A stretch of 64,000 nucleotides of DNA from positions 18,380,027 to 18,444,026 of the forward strand of contig OY759221.1 of assembly GCA_963662175.1 (NCBI GenBank), written 5' to 3'. This document shows positions 1 to 14,200 of the stretch, piece after piece (position 1 is the stretch's first letter; each line of letters opens with the position of its first letter). A model generated the notes under the pieces. That model had not been told where the DNA came from. It did no database searches and saw only the letters and a program-made list of their open reading frames with translations. Both the position numbers and the translations under genes were made by a program. The stretch is from Aradus depressus (taxonomy: Eukaryota; Arthropoda; Insecta; Hemiptera; Aradidae).

Positions 1-359
1 ACAAACAAAAAAAAAATTAAATTAATGTACAAAAGAAATGTATCCTAAAAGTTGCGGACGGCTAAACAAATAAAAAATTAACTCAAAGGAAATAAATATG
101 ATTTCCTAACAAATAATCATCATAATAAATGACAACTCTATTAATACATAATCATTGATTTATATTAATAGTTGCTATTTTTAAAAATTAATTTAGGCTT
201 TAACTAATGAGACAAAACAAGCTATCCTGACCGCACTAAACAATAATTTCTGTGACGATTTCAAAGTTTTCATTCATTACTTCCCCAGCTATACGAAGTC
301 AGAAATTCGATCCAAAGTTTTGAAACGAATTTTATGTTTCCCGACCTCCTGATTCCAAA

Positions 360-960
360 AAAGGAAAAGAAAAATGTATGTATGTGTGCCAGTGAACACG
401 ATAACTGCCGATAGAATGAATGTATAGACACGAAATTTTATATGTGAATTCAGAACCCTCTAATGACAACACCTATTGATTTTCAGTAAAATCGAGTAAA
501 AGAGAGGGGGTTTAGGGGAGAGGCTTAACATAAAAACTCTAATAATTGCCGTTGTAATGAATGAAATTCATTTGTAAATTCAAAATCCTCCAAAGATGAC
601 AACTATTAAATTTCAGCGGAATCAGAAGAGGAGGGATTAGATGGGAGATCAACTGAGAAATCCCAATTACTTTCGATGTATCGACAGAAATTGTATATTT
701 AAATTCAAAACCGTATATAAATGCGAAATCTGTTGAAGGGGATGAGGGACCACAGAATAGGGGCTCGACTCAAATACTTCAATAATGCCGATGTAATAAA
801 TGTGTCGACACAAAATTCAGTGTGAAGATTCAGAAGCCACTATGTAAGTCAAATATTGAGTTCGAACCTAAAGGGTCGATTGGCTTTGGAGGGAGAGCGA
901 AAACGTAATTGATTAATTTGTGCTGGGGAAGTACATATCCGGCAATTCACTGACCACTTT
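360..960. repeat. modular dispersed repeat R, copy 1
   Basis: Contains three to four diverged modules of about 120 bp built on cgatagaatgaatgtatag, acacgaaattttatatgtga and ttcagaaccctc, ending tttggagggagagcgaaaac, tgtgctggggaagtaca. Same family at 25830-26220, 38790-39230, 55030-55660, 60420-60960 and 62090-62620. Confidence 0.75.
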
Positions 961-1761
961 CCTAAATATAAATGGCTTAAAAAACACTTCAGTCAAAGAG
1001 CTTCTAAATTAAAAAGAAAAAAAATAAATACTTATTCTAAAAAAAAAAATAGATTCGTCAGTAGAGAGCAAACTCTAACTGAAAACAGAAAGTGGAACTT
1101 TCCAAATTTGGCCAACACAAAATTATAAATTCTTATAATAGCGCTGTAAATAAATATTTACACACAATTATTTTATGACTAAAAATAAAATTCGAAAATA
1201 ATAATAAATTTGATTATACATATACCAATTAATATATACAATGTGCCAATCTAATTTATATACATACATATATTTAAAAAATAGTATCTATGTAAAGCCT
1301 ATATAACTTAAGTATATAATGTTATAGTCTTATATGACTTTAACCAACAACATTAACAAAGAGAGAGAATTTAGATAAAGAATTGGAAAAAACTGTATAT
1401 ATATTATTTTTAAAATGTAATATTAACATCTATGTTTTTTTGTGAATTTTATCGTCCTTAATTTCCATTACCGATTTTAAATTTAAAAAGTCATAAAAAA
1501 TAGTTTATGTTAAAGAACTATTTATTGGAACTTTTTCTTCCTAAATAAACTAGATATACATTTACAAAAACACTGAAACGTACAGTTATCAAATTGTTCA
1601 AAATAAGCCTGTTTTTTTAAATGATCAATATTACATAATTTAACAAGTTGTAGTCCTGGCATCCAATTTTTGAATAGGTAATAATAAGTTTTGCAATTAA
1701 TTGGTTTCAATTGTGCAAATCTGATCACCAAGAAATTTACAAAAACATTATTTACACTTAT
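961..1761. other. AT-rich spacer, no gene seen
   Basis: Simple AT-rich sequence. The 69-codon frame at 1522-1731 has no recognisable family. Confidence 0.5.
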
Positions 1762-2101
1762 ATTATATTATTACAGCAACACTTCTTCCATTTATTTTTG
1801 CAATCTCAAAAAATAGTAATTATAAACGTTCTGGGAAGCATTCCCATCATCAGTATCTATAATTCGTATGTTCTTTATGTTAACTATTCCTTCTGTCAAT
1901 CAGAATCTTCATTTTATAGAACATATTTATTGAGTAGACTTCTGTATTTTGTCAAGATTCTGATTGATAGAATGAATAGTTAACATAAAGAACACATGTA
2001 TTATAGATATTGATGATGGGAATGCTGTAATTATCTAATTGTAATTGATATTTTTTGAGAAGGAAAAAATAAATGGGAGAAGTGATGTGATATTATATTA
2101 T
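1762..2101. repeat. foldback element A (long palindrome)
   Basis: Arms 1762-1909 and 1954-2101 are inverted, imperfect copies, e.g. gttctttatgttaactattc on the left and its complement on the right. Further pieces of the family lie at 29788-29850, 34505-34640 and 42540-42830. Confidence 0.8.
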
Positions 2102-2204
2102 ATCTTTGTTGGGAGGCCATAACAGTACAAGTAAAAAAAATTCAATTTTTCAGAAGAACAGAAAATGTCTTTTGCCACTGGACAAATTTTTTTGAACTGA
2201 CAAA

Positions 2205-2362
2205 AAAAATTGTCTATTTCACAAGATATAAAAAATATATGGGTGTACTTTTGGTATTATAATACAGTATTTGTTAAGTCGTGGCTGCAGATGGTAGCAA
2301 TACCGAAAGTACTCCCATATTGTATATATCTTGTGAAATAGACAATATTGTTAAAAAAACAT
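2205..2362. repeat. foldback element C
   Basis: ttgtctatttcacaagatat on the left mirrors atatcttgtgaaatagacaa on the right; the centre has a ggtagcaataccgaaagtac motif. Arms of the same family occur at 4305-4380, 17745-17830, 31140-31222 and 51325-51390, and a SINE-split copy at 44938-45415. Confidence 0.75.
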
Positions 2363-2399
2363 TCGGTTTTCTTTATATTTGCTATTGTTTCACAATATC

Positions 2400-3831
2400 T
2401 TTGCGGAAATGTTAAGTATAATTAATCTAACGTGTTGAAGGAATTGGGAGAAACCTCTCCTATCTGTCAATGGCCATTCAGTGGGCTAAAAGCTATTTTC
2501 TAGTACAACTCGTAGCTAGTTAGTAGAGAGAAGAGAGTGGGAGAGAGTACAGAAGGGCTCTCCCCCACCGCTCTTATAACTCTCGATCCTTTTAAGTAGT
2601 ATATTTTAAAATTGTTTCCCCAAAGTATTTACTACACCAAAATCAATTTTTGTCATTTACTCTTTTTAGAGTGAAGGCCATCTTACATAACATACTACCA
2701 TTGTATTATGAAGGTGACTTTCAATCTGAAAAAAAAAAAAAATTAATTGTTTCTATCTGAACAATACTTATCCATAATAATTTAAAATGAATGGAAAACA
2801 ATCCAAATATACTTGGTAAGCTAATAAACCTTGCATGATGCTTGAATCTGAAGACAGATATTAATTTGGATATAACATTCGACATAGTTTGTATATAACA
2901 TTCGACATAACTATTGACATCATTCGGACATAACTTTCCTCTGTGTCATATAACATTCGAATAAGCTTTCGGCAGAATAAGTCGAACAGTTCAGCATTTT
3001 TTATCTCGTTCAACATTTTCAATACGGTTAAAAAGTAGTTGGAATTTAAAAAATAAAATTTTTTAGTAATAATGCTAGAGCATTTTCAAGTAAATTAAAA
3101 AATACATGAAGTCCTTTTGTGCAGATATAATAAAATATATATCACCTAAACTTATATTTATAAACAAATACAAATAAACATTTTTTGAAAAAAAAAAAAA
3201 TAGTTACTACATTTATTCGAAGAGTAGACAAAGTAAAGTAAAAACATAGAAAAATTTCAATTATTACAACAATATTTAAACGAATTGTTTGAATTAAAAA
3301 GTCACTATGGGGGTGATTAATTGGTCCCTTCTGAGTTGAATCTTTTCACGTACTCAAGTAGTGGGAAAATAATTCGAAATGTTGCAACAGTTTGTGCATA
3401 AGATACTTTCAATAGTTTTCTTCTTCTTCTCCTCGTTCTACATTTTCCATAATAAAAAGAATAAATAAATTGAAAAGTTAACTATTAAAACATAGGAAAG
3501 TTTTTTAAAAACTGCATATATTTGAATCGAAAACTTTAGATAATTATGAATTAAAAAATACATGTTACGAAAACCTCTTTTGTCAAAAATTTAAAACAAA
3601 GTGTCAATACCTAATTAATAAAAAAATGTATAAACTACCAGTTTCAGCATACACCTTTCCGACATTCCCTGGCTGGAGGATTATATTAAATATCCATCCC
3701 TTTTATCGCCAATAATATAATCCTCCAGTCTCTGTTTATACGTCCTTACTTTCTCAAAAAACTGTGTATTTTTATTTATATATTTATTATTGTCATCTTT
3801 GATTTATTTCATACATGCCTATATATTTGTA
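2400..3831. other. intergenic stretch, no gene seen
   Basis: Contains short direct repeats of ataacattcgacata (2870-2960) and a purine-rich patch at 2520-2570. No ORF or RNA gene recognised. Confidence 0.5.
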
Positions 3832-4166
3832 GTTTAGGTTTTATGACTCATGCCCGGGCTTTAACGAGGTCATATCGCCTACTACCAGAACGCTCTTTCG
3901 TCACTCTGGTGGACATGAGCCCGACTCTACTATGGGAGTCTTAAATTTGCCTACCCTAAATTTTTATTCACCTAGGGTAGGGGTCTTTAAAGAGTAGCTG
4001 ACAACGTACAGGCTCGGGACCATCGCTCAACGTCCCATCCGAAGGACGGCGTGCTTAAGTTTATTTTACCTCCCAGATAAAATAAACTAAAGGGCCTCGG
4101 TTTCAAACCCTCGTTCTCGAGCTCAGAAGGCAAGCACGCATACCACTAAGCTATCGGCGCCCTCTA
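3832..4166 (-). mobile_element. tRNA-derived SINE (family 1), full length
   Basis: The minus strand starts gagggcgccgatagcttagt with pol III box A and B similarity, and ends gggcatgagtcataaaacct. Direct repeats tatatatttgta at 3820-3831 and 4167-4178. Confidence 0.9.
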
Positions 4167-4570
4167 TATATATTTGTATTTTAAACACCACATACTATTT
4201 CAAAATTTTTCTTTATTATTAAGATTTCAATTAGAGATGAAATTTGATTTTTAATTTTTTCCATGTTTTTAAGACTTACAGTATAGGAGGGACAGGGAAA
4301 ACCCTGTGGGGGTATATATAATATATACAATTTTTTATATGTTTTGTGAAATAGACAATATTTTTAAAAAAATACTTTTTTCTTTATATTTTTTATTAAG
4401 TGCTTCACAATATCTCTGCAATAAATTTATTAAGTGTCATTATACCACCGTGAGATTTAGTTATAAACTGAGATTTTTGAGCCTAGTTTATATAAACATG
4501 ACGATGATGTAATGACGAAACCGGTAGTTTATGTATAATTTTTTTCTTTGTAGAATAAACAATATTTACA

Positions 4571-5187
4571 ATAAGAAGTTTGTTCAATTTATTTATTATA
4601 AGTTCCCACAATAGAACCTATTGAAATGCGAACCGCATTTCTCTACAAGTTCTAATAATTCTCATCAACTCAGTATTTAAAACGACAGACAACAATTAAA
4701 ATAAAGTTTCATTTAATATATTCAAATATAAGACCAACCCCCCTCCCCCCGGTGTATGTTAATTAATTGGCACCATCTTGAATACTGCGATTTTAAAATA
4801 TTTCATTATTATATTTTACATCTCATGAATAATTAAAAAAAAAAAACATTCAGCGTAAGATCTACTTCCAATAGTTGAGAGACAGGATAAGAGGAAAACT
4901 TAGCCAATGAGAATGCTTCTAGCTACTGCTCAACAGCAAGCCTCAACTACCAACTCCTGAAAATAGGAGTATAACAATTAAATTGGGACAAAAATAATAT
5001 ATATTATTTAAAAAATAATACATTAAGATATTTATAACAAAATTTCCTACAATATACAAACATCATGGAGAGTACAAATCTACTTAGACAAGTCTATTTC
5101 TCTTACAATAATCGTCTGCCAAAATACAGACAATAATAACATTTAAGAAAGACACTGTAGATATCCATCTTTTGAATTATTTATAAA
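4571..5187. other. intergenic stretch, no gene seen
   Basis: AT-rich with one C-rich patch at 4735-4755. Confidence 0.5.
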
Positions 5188-6220
5188 CAGGGTGTCTCAA
5201 TAGTAAGAACCATAAAAAAATCGGTTAATATATCGTCGGTCTTGATAGCTCATATGTGCAAAAAGCCAACTTTACAGGAGAGACAAAAAACTGATTTAAA
5301 AAATATTCTTTATAGGAAACCTCAATTTTTTCGACATTTGTATTAAGTGAGATGTATATGCATGCCATGAATTGTTTTTAAGCTAGTTTGCAAATCCAAG
5401 TAAAGAACTGAGTAGGTGATTTCCAAAACCAGCCATTTCTCATGTTGAGTGCCAAAAGTAGCTATTAGAAAACTTGAATAAAAAATAGCAAATTTTCTAG
5501 CCACAATATATTTGGCAACGTTTGCAAAGATGAGAGATAAAGTTATTTATTACCCATCCATGAAAAAAAAAAAATCGGAACTTCAACTTAAAACGGTCAA
5601 TTTTTATCAGTTTTTGGTGATTATCCCAAAAGATGTTTACGGACAAATGGCTGGTTTTGGAAATCACCTACTCAATTAACGTATTTGACGGAGTTACGAG
5701 GTTTCACCAGAATTTTATTCCCATTTCTTCTGCAAGGTACGGTTCTTCAAACCGTATTTAATGTTTTTTTTTCGTTTTATGTCGTATACAAGGTCCCACT
5801 AGATCAATAGAGTTCGAGTAAATGTCGCTTACGGGATATCACGAGGAATATTATATATAGGTATATGTTTTTCAATTTATTTATACTTTTCATTAATTGA
5901 TATTAAACTGGCATTAGTGTCTGGAGTCATATCAAGGGTTTAAATAAATAAGTTTAATTGAAAGAAAAAAATTAAATAAATAAATAATTACGGCTATTAG
6001 GTCATTTTGCTTTATCCGTGATATTTGGTCTCATTATTATTCCGGTTAATCGGAAGAAGCGGGTACTTATTTTTCATGTTCTGTTTTTCATAATCCTGTT
6101 AATATTCACATAATAAAAGAAAACAATTAAAACCATGAAATTTTTGAATTCCCAAATTAATGTCATTACCTACGGAAGCACCCTTAGTGCTCGTTAGTTA
6201 TCATTATTGAGACACACTGG
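5188..6220. mobile_element. candidate DNA transposon with short inverted ends
   Basis: CAGGGTGTCTCAATAGT on the left and the complement of CAGTGTGTCTCAATAAT on the right give 17-bp imperfect terminal repeats. Inside, a second inverted pair, gagtaggtgatttccaaaac (about 5408) and its complement (about 5652), forms a 270-bp palindrome. No transposase recognised. Confidence 0.4.
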
Positions 6221-7671
6221 TTACAATTAAATAAACATTTAATTAATAAAATACAACGTTAAACCTAATTAATTCCTTTAAAATTTTGCTTTTTAATTTT
6301 ATTTTCAATTTTTGAAAATAAATATTTACAGTCTTACAACACATGTAAACTATATTTACAAGTTGACAAATAACTATCACTAAACTACTAAAACCTAAAC
6401 TAGTACAATTTATAATAACAACAATTTTCAGTTACAAATATAAAATTTAATTCGACATTTAGCTGTACAATTCTATTTATTATTGTAAAATGTTTATAAT
6501 TTAAAAACATTTAATAATTACTGTACATCAATCAGCTAATGCCTTTACATTTTTTTATTTTTATTTTTTAATAATAAGCTCATATGAAATCGCATCTTGC
6601 ATAAAATACATAGTCAACATTTTTTTTTTCGCAACATTTTCGCTTAAATTTATTTTAAATACAATACATGGTCAGTAACACAAATGTTATATTTTTAAAT
6701 TTTTTTAAATATATGAAAGTTTTCAAGAAACTACATATATTTTAATCAAAAACTTTTTTTAATAAGAAGGAATGTCTAATGAAAAGTTTTAATTTGTCAT
6801 TCACTTGAAACGACATACATTAAAACTAATATTTCATTTATAAATTGAGAAAGAAGATAAATTCGTAGCTACAATTTATCATTTTAGCTCAAATATTCAG
6901 TCTTCAAAAAGTTTAGAGATTAATATTTTTTATGAAATTAAAATTAATAATGTAGTGCCAAATAGCTCCAATATAATACAATAATTATATTTAAATATAA
7001 TTTTTTTAAATGATTTGTTTTCAAACTTAATAAACATTTGAGATCTTACTTATTCTACAAATAAATAAGTTATATCCTTCCAAAAATAACTTCTAGGACA
7101 ATGTTCATTTTTAAAAAATGTCTTAAAATAAGAATAAAATTACTTTTTTTTGCCCATTCAATGATACAAATACAAATCTAATTATTCAATTAAAATAACG
7201 CAAAGACACCGTCCAGCAATTTTTTTTCAAGTATTTTTCATTTTGTTAATTATCAGCGATTTATCAATCGCACAATTACTCCAGTATCACAGAATTATTA
7301 TTTTTAACCTTTAATTGTGTGTTTTGTTGCGATTCACTTTTTTAAATGACAAAGTCATAATAAAATTATGCTAATAATGTCATTTAATTTTGACACATCT
7401 GTTTTTCTATTTTTCAACTTTGGATCTTTCGAAGGTTGAACTCATTTAATTAGCCTAGAAGTAATTGTAATACAATCATAAAGTTTTAAGAGGGATCAAT
7501 ACCGCAAAAAGAGAACCAGATAGGTTCATTTTCAAGAGTCGGACTACCTGAAGAAGGAGGAGCAACAGCCAATGAGAAAATCTTCATCTCTGAAATCACC
7601 AATGAAAAGGCTTCATTCTTCCTCTCCTTTCGACTGTAACTTCTGAAAGTAGAATTATAGAGTTAGTAATT
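6221..7671. other. AT-rich 3' flank of sdk, nothing recognised
   Basis: No ORF above background. It might include the distal 3' UTR or the poly(A) site; the first minus-strand AATAAA I see is near 6655. Confidence 0.4.
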
Positions 7672-7850
7672 GTGACGCATGCCCCAGCTTTAACGAGGTC
7701 ATGTCGCCTCCTACCAGAGCGCTCTTTCGTCGCTACGGTGGACATGAGCCCAACTCTACTGTGAGAGTTCTAACTTGTGCCTATCCAGGTTTAGGTATCT
7801 AGGGTAGGGATCTTTAACGAGTATCTGACATCACACAGGCCCTCACGGTA
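7672..7850 (-). mobile_element. SINE family 1, 3' part
   Basis: Starts on the plus strand with gacgcatgccccagctttaa and retains the ctctactgtgagag and ctttaacgag segments; the tRNA head is missing. Confidence 0.8.
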
Positions 7851-7854
7851 GACC

Positions 7855-7995
7855 AGTTGGTGCCAAGAAAAGAAGAAGACCTAAACTCCTTTATGGAGTC
7901 GAGGCGGATCTCTGAACTTTGGGCTTCAGAGAATAGAGGGTCTACCGATTGAGACGAATGGAGAAGGATTGAATCGATAGAACCTGTGGAGTCTA
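7855..7995 (+). pseudogene. non-LTR retrotransposon polyprotein C-terminal remnant
   Basis: The plus strand reads GAKKRRRPKLLYGVEADL, stop, TLGFRE, stop, and later RLRRMEKD. This is the GRPklrWldgVeaDLrtLGvr.W...DRerWr pattern that ends many insect non-LTR ORF2 proteins, with stops where Trp/Arg codons are expected. Dead fragment, opposite in sense to sdk. Confidence 0.5.
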
Positions 7996-8001
7996 TTCTC
8001 C

Positions 8002-8200
8002 GAAAGAGCCAAAGTTGAACACAAATTACATATAAAATATAATAAAAGTGTCTCTAAAGTCTAGTTTATATACAGTATATAACAATGTAAGACTAGCTGG
8101 TGAGGCCCCTCGAGGTAGGTAAGGTGGAGAGAGCATTGCTCTACAGGCGAGTTGTAGGAGGTTCATCTTCCTCCTCCTCATCCACCTTACCCAGCGGGTA
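8002..8200 (-). other. putative start of the sdk 3' UTR
   Basis: Directly downstream of the stop. The transcript strand has purine-rich gaggaggaggaagatg and, near 8070-8080, TGTATATA, a match to the Pumilio site UGUANAUA. I see no AATAAA on the minus strand before about 6660, so the UTR end is undetermined. Confidence 0.4.
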
Positions 8201-8295
8201 TTATACGAAGGACGAGAAGCCAGGCAGAGGAGCTCGGGACCTGGCCATGTTGTTCATGATGATCTGACCTCCGTTCAAGCTCACCACTGCGCTAC
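8201..8295 (-). CDS. sdk: sdk last coding exon with PDZ-binding C terminus and stop
   Basis: After gtttcag it encodes SAVVSLNGGQIIMNNMARSR, APLPGFSSFV and TAA at 8201-8203. The SFV end fits a class I PDZ ligand and matches the sidekick C terminus; vertebrate Sdk is known to bind MAGI PDZ proteins this way. Confidence 0.97.
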
Positions 8296-11200
8296 CTGAA
8301 ACACATACATAAAATATATAATACATGTAAGAAAAATAAACAATGTTATATGTTGCATAGATATATTGGGAGAGCTGGTGCTTAGCTCTACTATGGGAAT
8401 CCTAAATGTTGTCACCCATGTTCAGTTACCTAAAGTGGGGATTTTAAACGAGTAACTGACATTGCACAGGCTCGGGACCATCGCTTAACGTCCCATCAGA
8501 AGAACGGTGAACTCAAGGTTTTTACCTCCCGGAAAAAAAAAAACCGAAGGGTCTCGGCCGGGTTTCAAACCCGCGATCTTAAGCTCAGTAAGCTAGCACG
8601 TACCTCTGAGCTAGCGGCGCCCTCAGAAACTACAAGAACTGTGGGACAGTAATAAAGCATTAATGCCCAAAACTGATAAGGGCCTCCTGCTACTTGAGAA
8701 GAAGTTGATGACTTTCCAGCATGAACTAACCAATTAAGTTTTCGCTCTCCCTCCAACAACAATCGACCAGTTCTTATAATCACAGAGAAATTCAAATGAA
8801 CTTTTGAATGTTTTCATCTTGTTCAAAGGAAGCACGAATTGGCTCTTCTTCTTATATGGTAGGTAAAACTGAAACCTACAAAATATGTTCTGAAGCCGAT
8901 ATTTACAACTTTGTCTTTTTGTATTTTGTTTTCACTCAAAATAGAAAAATATACTAAAACACCTCTAAATGTTCATTTGTTTTTGTGACTCATGCCCGGG
9001 CTCCAGAGTAGGCCTATTGTGTGCCCTGTATGTGTTGGCCCCTACCACAGCCCTGTTTGTATCTTTAATAAAGTCTTGGATTCTGCTGCAGGCTCCCTCC
9101 ATTACCTGCTTTGGTTCTTTTATAGCAGATCCGATGCAGTAAAATCTCTTGTTTTCTAGTGCCTTATACTGGTTTAGAATATGAACCAGAGTTTCATTTC
9201 TTGCACAGAGGGCTTCAGCGATGCCCATATTATTCATATGACAGTGTCCTGTAATCAGCCCTGTCTTAGCTCTTAGATCCATTCTGCTCATATTTAGGAG
9301 CTCTCGACTCCTTTTCTCTGAGGATTCCGCAACAAAGAGTTTTGAATGTCTTTGCTTTGGGACCCCTCTCTAGAACTGGATGTTTTTACTGGTCAACCAA
9401 CGTTCTATTGCCGCCCTTGCGGTGCTCTTAGCGATCCCGCAGAAGGGTTCCGATTCCATAGGTTATCTGAAACTGCTGGATCATATCGCCCACTCCCGGG
9501 GTTTTCGCTACTCCGGTGAACATGAACCCGACTCTACTATGGGAGTCCCAAAATAATCTATCCAGAGGAATGAGCTAATTGAAACTGATGAAATATAATA
9601 TATATATACCATAGACCATATGACTGTAACATACAGTATCTCAAAACGACTTACCTTCAGGCTCGGAGTCTGTGTAGCTTGAATAGTTTCGAACGGGTTT
9701 TTGCCGTTTCCACGACTGACGCAGTGAGTCGTTCACATTGGCGTAGTGATTGACAAAGCTGTGAGGGTCTGAGCGCACGCTTTCGTTCTCACTCTCTGAA
9801 CCCTGAAAAATAAAAACAACATTGCATAAACATTACAGTCGTTTATTACACTCTGCTGTAAGTTAGTTTAGGAAAATGTTCAAGAAAATAACCTCACTTA
9901 AAGTAAATGATATTTATTTTCATATGTACTTCTTTTAGGCGATTACATAATATTCAATCATTACATATTATGTAATACAAAGAAAAACGCCATACATTTT
10001 GCTTTCTTTTCAGAAACCAGTTCTGCTTTATGGGACTAACACTACTTGTGAGTACTCAAAAAATAATTTGAAACAAACTCAAAAATGATGTGGCCATAAT
10101 AGGATATTCTTATACGAACCAAGTTTTAACAGATTCCTCCCTTCCCCCTTCCAAAACTTGTTATACTGGCATTAGTGGATATATGAATTTTGTTCCATTA
10201 TTCAGTGTGGAGTGACTTTCTTACACCCCGAGTCACATATACTTCTTATTTTCTAATTGGTTTTAATAAAAAACTACGAATAATTGAAAATACACTTTAA
10301 AATTTTAATATTAAACTATTTCCTAAATGTATTGTTAATTCTTTGGGGCGCTATAACTTTAGTCGTATTGGACCTATCTCAAATCTGAGAGCATACTGAT
10401 GATTGGAAATTTAATCAAGAACTGAACTGATTCCAGGTCTACTTTGTGAAAATTCAATATGAACAGGATAAAGGAATATACACACACTAAAGGAAATATA
10501 AACTCAAGTGAACTTGATAATGCCGTAAGAGGCGAAACTATAGTAGTGTAATTTTGACCAATACAGTGAAAATATTGACAAGTAGTGTTTGGAGTTTATA
10601 TTGCCTTTAGTGTGTGCATATTCCTTTATCCTGTTAATCAAGTACGTTCAAGCGAACGTGTAATTGGTTGAAAGACATCATTTAGGTCTCTTTCCGGCAT
10701 TACGAGGCCTTCATGAAATCATATTTCATATAAAATGGCTCTACAACGTTTATTTGAAAAGAGTTTTGATTTGTTATAAATATAAGAGGTTTATTGTAAA
10801 TATACTTAGATCCCGAAATAAAGAGGGCCTTTTCGGGCAAAATCTAATTAAATCTAAGTTAAATCTGCATTTGAAATTTCAAGTTCATTGCTAGAATCGT
10901 TATTGAGTTAGAGCGCTCATAAAGTTCTAATCACATATATCATTGCGAAAATGGTAACACGAGTTCCGGGGACCTTAGTGAAATTCCGTTGAATATTCGA
11001 AGTCGGATTTTCGAACGATTACATTACTTCCGTAAACTAAAGGTATAAAAAAGTAAACATTTTAAAAACAATAATACTAATTTAATTGTGATTTGAGTGG
11101 TGTTCTTCAGTTAGTAAGATGAAACCCCTGCGCGAAGTGACATCTAGACGGACATCCGTTCATTGCATTATATATTTATGTATATAATATTATATTTGCG

Positions 11201-14200
11201 ATTTTTCAGGTAGTTGTAGACATGCATGAAGAACCGAAAAATAGTTTATATATTATTATAGAAGAAAATGTTGAATATTGAAAGGTTTGTTGCCTGTTAC
11301 TCACCTGTGAGTCAGAAGAGCTGATTTCTGAAGGTTTTTCCGTGAGGCTGCTATCGTCAGGATTCTCATCGTAGCCCTTGAGACTCTCATCATCGCTGTG
11401 GTAGGCTACGGAGGCAGGAGAGGGCCGAGGGGGAGACTTGCCCAACACGGGGGCAGGGCCCCGCCCAAGGGTGCCTCCGGACCGCTTTCCTCGGTACACT
11501 TCCATCGCCAGTTCCTGTCGGTCGTCTATGTCCATCGCCATGGACTCTTCTAATGTTTTTTGTGCTTCTTCTGTAGAAATTAACAAAACAGTTGCGTTAG
11601 TCAATATTAGTCCGCCTGAAATTTGGTATGACCAGTTCTTGCTGTTTATGGCCAATATATAAAATAATCTATATTATCTCATAACTGATGTATAGTTGGT
11701 TTTGGTTTCCTTTTAGTTAGCAGGCGAAGAAAGCAGACCTGCACATCTTCCCTCCCCTCCCATACACACTCACTCTATATTTCCTTTTTCAATGTGGATC
11801 CTTTTCGCTCCAAAACTATCCTTGTTTTTTTTTGGTTCACTTTGTTGGACATCACCCTGTTGTGCGTCGAGGAAGCTCGGGATCAAAATAGGTCATAGGT
11901 TTCAAAACGATCAAACTATATACAATCAATATATCTGAAGAAAAAATATTCTGTATTACACCAGTTCTGTATAAATCTTTAGTGGTATATCAAAAAGTGA
12001 GTATTTGATCATGCTCAACAAATCAGGAGCACATACTTCCATTAGTATGAATAAAAATTTGAAGTTAAAACTTAGTCTGGGAGTTTTGACTCATAACTCC
12101 ATTTACTCAAATTCCGCAAGAGTAAAATGAATTAAGTATATACTCTGAAGTGAGTCTTGTCAATAGCAAACTTAACTTACTAAAGTTCATATATTTATAC
12201 AGGTACCAGTTTCCACTTAAGCCATCAGGACAAAGTTCAAGTCACTTCAAGAAACCGGTAAACTTCTTGTATATATTATGTAGTATTAGACAATATAACA
12301 GTCAGGCAAGATCTTTGTTTTATTTATTAAAATAATATTTTTTAGATTATCCTTTCAAAAAATTTGACGCGTAATTTTTGAAATTGCGAAAAGCTTCTTG
12401 TTATCGGCTTTTACTAAAAAAGATAATCTTTTACCCTGATAACAATGTTGTGTTTTTCGCTGGACTGTACATTAATAAATTCATGAACTATGTGCTCGAT
12501 CACAAATAATGAAATGGTAATCACAATATTCATAATTTTTGTAATTAGGCAAACATGTTTAGCGCTATTTAATATTAAAGCCCGCTTAGAGTTCAAATTT
12601 TCCTACGAAAGCCGAAGCTGAAAAGGTTTGCCCATTCATGATCTAGACACTCTGTTAAGAATGGTTCATGTTACTTACGTTTATATTTGTAGCTCTTGCT
12701 CTTGACACAGAGGACAGCTATCACCATAATGATGATTATTATAGAGGTGGAAGCCACAGCTACCATGAACCAGGTCTGTCGGTAGAAAGGTTTCATCTGA
12801 AGGTAGCCATATTCCAGGTACAGTTTGGAGGGAGTCAGCACCTAACATAATACATTAAATAAGAAGCAATTCGTAATATAAATAATAAATCATAAATAAA
12901 AGTAATTCAATAATGAATAATTAATGTTCATATTTTAAGAGTGAATGTTGAAGAAGATAAGGGTCGAAATACCGTTTCCGAAAACAGTTATATGTTTCTG
13001 AGCGGAGGTCAGCTCAGCGGAAAGCGTGCTTGCATACTGAGCTTAAGATCGTGGGTTCGAAACCCAGCCGAGGCCCTTAGCTTATTTTATCGGAATGGGA
13101 CGTAGAGCGATGGTCCCGAGCCTGTACGATATCAGGTACTCGTTAAAGACCCCTACCCAAGGTTACCAAACTTTAGGACTATCATAGTAAAGTCGGGCTC
13201 ATGTCCACCAGAGAGAGCGCTCTGGTAGTAGGCGATATGACCTAGTAGTTAAAGCCCGGGCATGAGTCATAATAACTGTTTCTGACCGTTCTGTTGCGAA
13301 CATTTTTCCAGTTTTTATGTTCAGATCCGGAACGGAACGACATACACAGGATATTTTTTGCTTTTGAGCAGATATTTCTCCAAGGAAAAATAAAATAAGG
13401 TTCCAAGAGTATATGCTCTCGTTCGCTTACATTTCCAAAAGTTTTAGGGTGATCTTTTCGATTGAAATTTTTGAAAAGGTAGATCATAATCCGATTTTTT
13501 GACTACCTATCCGCCACACACAAAAAATTAATATGTCGTCCTTATAGGTCTTTGAATTCACTTATAAAATTTCGTGTGAAAATTCACATATAATGAATAG
13601 TTAGTTATGTGACTAATGTGTGGGCGCTAACTACAATTTCATATCGCGTACTACCTGAGCGCTCATGAGCTCGACTCTACTATGGGAGTTCTAAATGTTG
13701 CCTACCTAGGTTTATTCACCTAGTGCAGAGATCTTTAACGAGTACCTGACATTGCACAAACTTGGGTTTACCGCTTAACGTCCCGAAGTACGGCGTTCTT
13801 AAGGTTTTTCATCTTTCCCAATAAAAAACCTAAAGTCCTCAACGGGTTTTGTATACACAATCTTGAGTTCTGTAGGTTAATACGCTACCGTTGAGCTACC
13901 GGCGCCCTCTATGTATTAAATATATTCTGAATCTTAGAAATAAATATAATAATAATATTTCAAGTATACATACCACATCTTCAGAGTAAGCAGGGTAACT
14001 AATTCCAAACTTGTTGTATGCTATGAGACGGAAGTGGTAGTGAGTGGAAGGAAGCAAGTTCTGGTAGGAGACACTGAACTCCTGAAGAGGACCGTTCCCA
14101 GTCCTTGTCACTGTCGTCCATCTTGTATCGTCTGAAAACAGATACACTAAGTTGCATAAAACAATTCATAAATAACTTATAATTATAAATAATATGTAAT

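Noticed and set aside
11438..11662. Plus-strand ORF over the cytoplasmic exon
   Set aside because: Shadow of the minus-strand sdk tail exon.
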